In this document: in pieces, positions 60,831 through 64,000 of the stretch
How positions within the stretch are numbered: the stretch's first letter is position 1
Layout of the letters: the number at the start of each line of letters is the position of its first letter
Assembly (NCBI GenBank): GCA_963675655.1
Contig: OY776489.1
Location: 1,116,001-1,180,000, forward strand
Direction: 5' to 3'
From: CAXXOK01 sp963675655
Lineage (GTDB): Bacteria; Bacillota; Clostridia; Christensenellales; Aristaeellaceae
Length of the DNA stretch: 64,000 bases
Made by a program: the position numbers and the translations under genes
The notes under the pieces: model-generated
The model's input: only the letters and a program-made list of their open reading frames with translations
What the model was told of the DNA's origin: nothing
Databases searched by the model: none

Positions 60831-61460
60831 GTGATCCGTGTATTCAAACTGTTGCAAGCACGCAAACGCACAACGGTAATCTCGCATCCCTTTGTTTCGC
60901 GGTAAATTCCAACTTGCCAGTCTTCTCACACTTTCCCCTGCTGGATAAGCAGTCAAAATATCGTTACGCAGCGGGGGGATATACCCCTTCCCTGTTATTT
61001 CCTACGCTGCGTAAACAAATACACCTGCCGCTTTGTAGGCCGTTAAAACCAAGAGCAGCGCTAATGGTATGCGCCTTCAAGGCAACCCTGCCTGCTGTGT
61101 CGCAATACACAGTAAGCGGTTCTTCGCTTGCCAATCGTGCTCCCAGCCGATAAACGAGCGACGTTTCATTTATATGGCAATAGCAAACATGCATTTATCA
61201 TCGACTTCATTCTTTGGTTAAAGTAGCGCTTCTTGCTACCAACGCAGTTGAAAAACAGATCGTGCTAACGCTATGCCTTTCCAGCACATCTACAATACAT
61301 TGGCGCTTGAACTGGCAACCGTGTGTAAGCCAGCAATCTTTCATCGCTTTATCGCCAGTACACCAAATGCCGCCATTCCCTTCTTACGCACGCTTCCTGC
61401 TGAAGCAATCAAACTGCCAACACCCACAGCCGGGAAACCGTCATTGTAAAGTGATACAGC
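60831..61460. other. Long gap, possible relic of a minus-strand gene
   Basis: No intact gene. A short minus-strand frame (60964-61194) contains EPLTVYCDTAGRVALKAHT, which recalls the DUF348 repeat of YabE-like wall proteins, but it is cut on both sides. With the terminator at 60798 this may be a decayed gene. Evidence is weak. Confidence 0.3.
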
Positions 61461-61500
61461 GCAAAACGCCCCCGCTTGCTTTGTAAGCAAACGGGGGCGC
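61461..61500 (-). terminator. Terminator of the SH3 protein gene
   Basis: CGCCCCCG (61467-61474) and TTGCTT pair with AAGCAA and CGGGGGCG (to 61499); TTTTGCGC follows in the minus direction, 61 bp after the stop. Confidence 0.72.
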
Positions 61501-61560
61501 TGTTGTCTATCGTTGGTTCCAGGCGGGCTGCCGCCAAGCGGACGATCCTGCCGCTTTGGA

Positions 61561-64000
61561 TCAGGTATTATCCTGATCGTCGTTATAGTAGCGGCTGGTG
61601 CGGCTGGTGCGCCGCGGCGTAGGATTCATCTGCTCCGTGCTGCCGGTTGCGGGCCGCTTGGGCGTCGCATACGGATTAGCCGGAGAGGGCGGCGTGTAGG
61701 TTTCCGCCTGTTGTGCCGGTTGTGTCGGCTGTGCCGGTTGTGTCGGCTGTGCCGGTTGCGGCGGCTGTGGCGGAGTTACAGGTGTTTCGGGCGTCTGGGG
61801 CACGCTTGCGCTGCCCGGCGCCACGCCCGCCGTACTGCCGGTGACCGGCGTTGTCGGCTGCTCTCCGGCAGGCCGCGCATAGGGGTTGGGGGCTCCGGCG
61901 GGGCGTGCATACGGGTTCTGGTTCGCCGCCGGGGGCACAGCCGCGCTGCCGCTCATGCGATTAGGCGCGGGGCGCTGCTCGCCGCCTGCCGCATAGGGGT
62001 TGCTGGGCGGCACGCCCTTCTCATCCTCGCGTTTGGTGGCTCCTGATACAGGCGGGGCTGCCACCGCACGGCGCGTGTAGGGGCTGCTCGTTGTCGCAGC
62101 GCCGGGCTGCGTACCTTGCTGGGTTGCGCGGCGGGTATAAGCCGCATTACGCGCGGCAGTTCTGCGTTTCTTATTCTGGTTTAAGGCATAGGCGTATACG
62201 CCGCCTGCCGCGGCCAGCAGTGCCGCGCCGCCAAGGGCCAACCCGGCCCAACCACTGCCGGATTCCGTTTCCTTGGTTTCATCCTCATACGAAATGGGGA
62301 TCATCGTACCAATCACGAAGGTCGGGGTCGGGGTCGCATCCCCATCGCCCAGCGCGCCTGCCGCGCCGCCTTCCGGCGTCGGGGTCGGGGTCGCGGTGGT
62401 ATACGGGTTAAACGGCTCGTAACTGGCGCTCAAGCTGCTGCTGGGGTTCTGCCATAAATCCTTGTTCCAGTCCTCCACAGAGGATACGGAGCCTTGCGTA
62501 GCACTGCCGCTGGTACCGCTGCTTGTGGTGGTGGAAGACGAGCTGTTGTTGGTAATGCCCTGCAGGTACTCGCTGCTGTTTAAGAAGGTGGTCAGCTCTG
62601 TAAGGTTGAGCACGGTAAAGTAGCGGGCATCCACCCAGCCGACCGTACCGCCATAGTTGATGTTGTACCATGTATAACCATCCACAACCCTGGAGCCAAG
62701 CACCAGCGCAAAGGCGTACTGCCTAAGCACCGCCAGCCTTGTGGACGATGTAGTGGCCGCAGCACGGAAGTTTACGCTGCTGGCCGATACATAACCGTAG
62801 CTGGAATCCGCGTACGGGTCGTACGGCTGGGGCGTAATGGAGGGGGACGGCGAAACGCTGGCCAGCGTTTCAATATACGCGGCTTCTTCCGCTGCGCTAA
62901 GCTTGCGCATCTGGTCGGTACGCACATAGCCGACATGATCGTTATACGAGGTAATGTGCCAGCCATAATCTTCGTTATACACCTGCCCGGCTACGTACAG
63001 CACGGTATCTTCCGCCACCCAGGTGGAAATATCGGCATAGGTGTTGGCTACGCTGCGCATGGGCACATCGCCCAGCGTAATGTAGTAGCCCATGCTTTGT
63101 GCGGGTACCGGCGTGGGCGTGGGCGTGGGGGAGGGCGTCGGGGTCGCGTGCGCGTCGTTGTACGCGTTGATATAGACCTGCGCTTCTTCCTCAGTAATAT
63201 ATTTCACCGCACTATCCTGCACAACGCCGATTACAGACGTGCCCAGCACCGTCTGCGCGCCGCTCCAGACAATGGAGTTTACGGTAATCTGCTGGTTCAG
63301 GTACAAAAGCGTATCCGCCGGCAGCGTCATCAGGATGGTCGCATCGTCCAAACTCGCTCCGTTACGCAGCGCGGTTTGCGTGGTGGTAACGCCGTAGCCC
63401 ATGTACATGGGCTTCTCCGTCGGCGTTACGGTTACCGTAACGGTTTCCGTCGGCGTAGCAGTGGGCGTTTCCGTCGGTGTAGCCGTCGGGGTTTCGGTCG
63501 GTGTCGGGGACGGTGTAGGCGTATATACATACTCCGCCATTTCCTCTTCCGTCAGAGGCCGCAGATAATCGTTTTGAATGTAGCCTGTTCGGCCGTTGTC
63601 CGTTGTCATCCGGTGCCAGGCCACGCTGTCTACATATTCCTGCCCTTCCACAAACACCACGGTATCCGCCGGCAATGTAGTCACCAGCGTTTCGCTGCCC
63701 GCTGCCTCGGCAACCGGGGCTTCATCCAGGGTAAGGTAGAAGCCGGTCACCTGCGCGGGAGTCGGGGTGGGCGTGGGGGTATCGGTGGGCGCTTCGGTCG
63801 GGGTATCGGTTGGCGCGTCCGTAGGGGTAGCCGTCACTTCCGGCGTATCGGTGGGCGCTTCGGTTTCGGTGCCCGGCACAGGGGTCGCCTGCGCGTAGTT
63901 ATACGCGTCGCTATCCTCCTGAGAGAGAATATCGACCAAGCTAGCCCATACATAGCAATCTGTGTCACTGTAATGGATGTACGCCCACGTGCGCAGCGTG
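61561..64000 (-). CDS. Multi-SH3 membrane-anchored surface protein (5' end outside the window)
   Basis: The frame is open to the window edge, so the N-terminus is missing. At least 812 residues are visible. From the edge they hold part of one and then four bacterial-SH3-like domains, each with a TLPADTxxF/LY strand, a (V/I)xW core and a GYIQNDYLRPL-type end; the fourth is better conserved (SVNFRAAATTSSTRLAVLRQ). Linkers are Thr/Pro repeats (PTPTPT, DTPTEAPT). One membrane helix (GWAGLALGGAALLAAAGGVY) is followed by KKRR, so the ~210-residue Pro-rich tail (NPYARPAG and TQPAQP repeats) is cytoplasmic. Probably binds peptidoglycan or surface glycans. Terminator at 61461. Confidence 0.85.
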   Translation of the reverse strand, partial: TLRTWAYIHYSDTDCYVWASLVDILSQEDSDAYNYAQATPVPGTETEAPTDTPEVTATPTDAPTDTPTEAPTDTPTPTPTPAQVTGFYLTLDEAPVAEAAGSETLVTTLPADTVVFVEGQEYVDSVAWHRMTTDNGRTGYIQNDYLRPLTEEEMAEYVYTPTPSPTPTETPTATPTETPTATPTETVTVTVTPTEKPMYMGYGVTTTQTALRNGASLDDATILMTLPADTLLYLNQQITVNSIVWSGAQTVLGTSVIGVVQDSAVKYITEEEAQVYINAYNDAHATPTPSPTPTPTPVPAQSMGYYITLGDVPMRSVANTYADISTWVAEDTVLYVAGQVYNEDYGWHITSYNDHVGYVRTDQMRKLSAAEEAAYIETLASVSPSPSITPQPYDPYADSSYGYVSASSVNFRAAATTSSTRLAVLRQYAFALVLGSRVVDGYTWYNINYGGTVGWVDARYFTVLNLTELTTFLNSSEYLQGITNNSSSSTTTSSGTSGSATQGSVSSVEDWNKDLWQNPSSSLSASYEPFNPYTTATPTPTPEGGAAGALGDGDATPTPTFVIGTMIPISYEDETKETESGSGWAGLALGGAALLAAAGGVYAYALNQNKKRRTAARNAAYTRRATQQGTQPGAATTSSPYTRRAVAAPPVSGATKREDEKGVPPSNPYAAGGEQRPAPNRMSGSAAVPPAANQNPYARPAGAPNPYARPAGEQPTTPVTGSTAGVAPGSASVPQTPETPVTPPQPPQPAQPTQPAQPTQPAQQAETYTPPSPANPYATPKRPATGSTEQMNPTPRRTSRTSRYYNDDQDNT

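Noticed and set aside
60964..61194. Short frame resembling a DUF348 repeat
   Set aside because: Only about 20 residues look right, both ends are cut, and no continuing domain was found in other frames; kept only as a hint of a decayed gene.

Overview
The window looks like a chromosomal segment of a G+C-rich Gram-positive bacterium of the class Clostridia. The pointers are a T-box leader before thrS, AraR-like and ArgR-like operators, good sigma-A type promoters (TTGACA/TATAAT with 17-18 bp spacers), a sortase-B-like membrane protein, a phiLC3-type holin and Firmicutes-type siphovirus genes. The exact lineage cannot be read from the sequence.

Layout. 0-2 kb: a two-gene sufC-sufB Fe-S assembly pair. 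2.2-3.9 kb: a membrane diguanylate cyclase. 4.5-20.5 kb: a complete but morphogenesis-only phage cluster on the minus strand, running from terminase (20.5 kb) through portal, scaffold, capsid, connectors, tail, baseplate and fibre to holin and endolysin (4.5 kb). It has no integrase, repressor or replication genes and an unusually short tape-measure protein. 20.9-24.6 kb: rpiB, an EamA exporter and the rpsB-tsf operon. 25-29.7 kb: a GH51 arabinofuranosidase behind an AraR-like operator, and a three-gene ABC exporter operon. 30-31.5 kb: a BCCT transporter. 31.67-32.65 kb: a tandem array of an exactly 129-bp palindromic unit. 32.7-39.6 kb: the arginine cluster argG-argC-argJ-argB-argD-argF under an ARG-box promoter. 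39.8-43.9 kb: a DUF1015 protein and a large protein carrying a degenerate sortase B domain. 44.1-46.9 kb: T-box, acetyltransferase, thrS.

47-56 kb is a patchwork: an AT-rich orphan tyrosine recombinase, a second GGDEF protein, a MazG-like hydrolase, tRNA-Arg(CCG), a repeat-containing membrane protein, a KTSC protein, a decayed carbohydrate-binding gene, guaA and an AT-rich GIY-YIG protein. 56.3-57.6 kb is lysA. 57.7-58.9 kb is a mosaic of palindromic repeats with a 693-bp tandem duplication. 58.9-60.3 kb holds a phage-style switch: a two-gene operon with a DUF1492/ArpU-like regulator, divergent from an XRE repressor, with three matching operators over near-consensus promoters. The window ends inside a multi-SH3 membrane protein.

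Most interesting reading: the structural phage cluster and the phage-type switch 38 kb away may be two parts of one split, domesticated particle system (gene-transfer-agent-like or a defective phage). This is inference. What is seen directly is the gene content, the short tape measure and the operator architecture.
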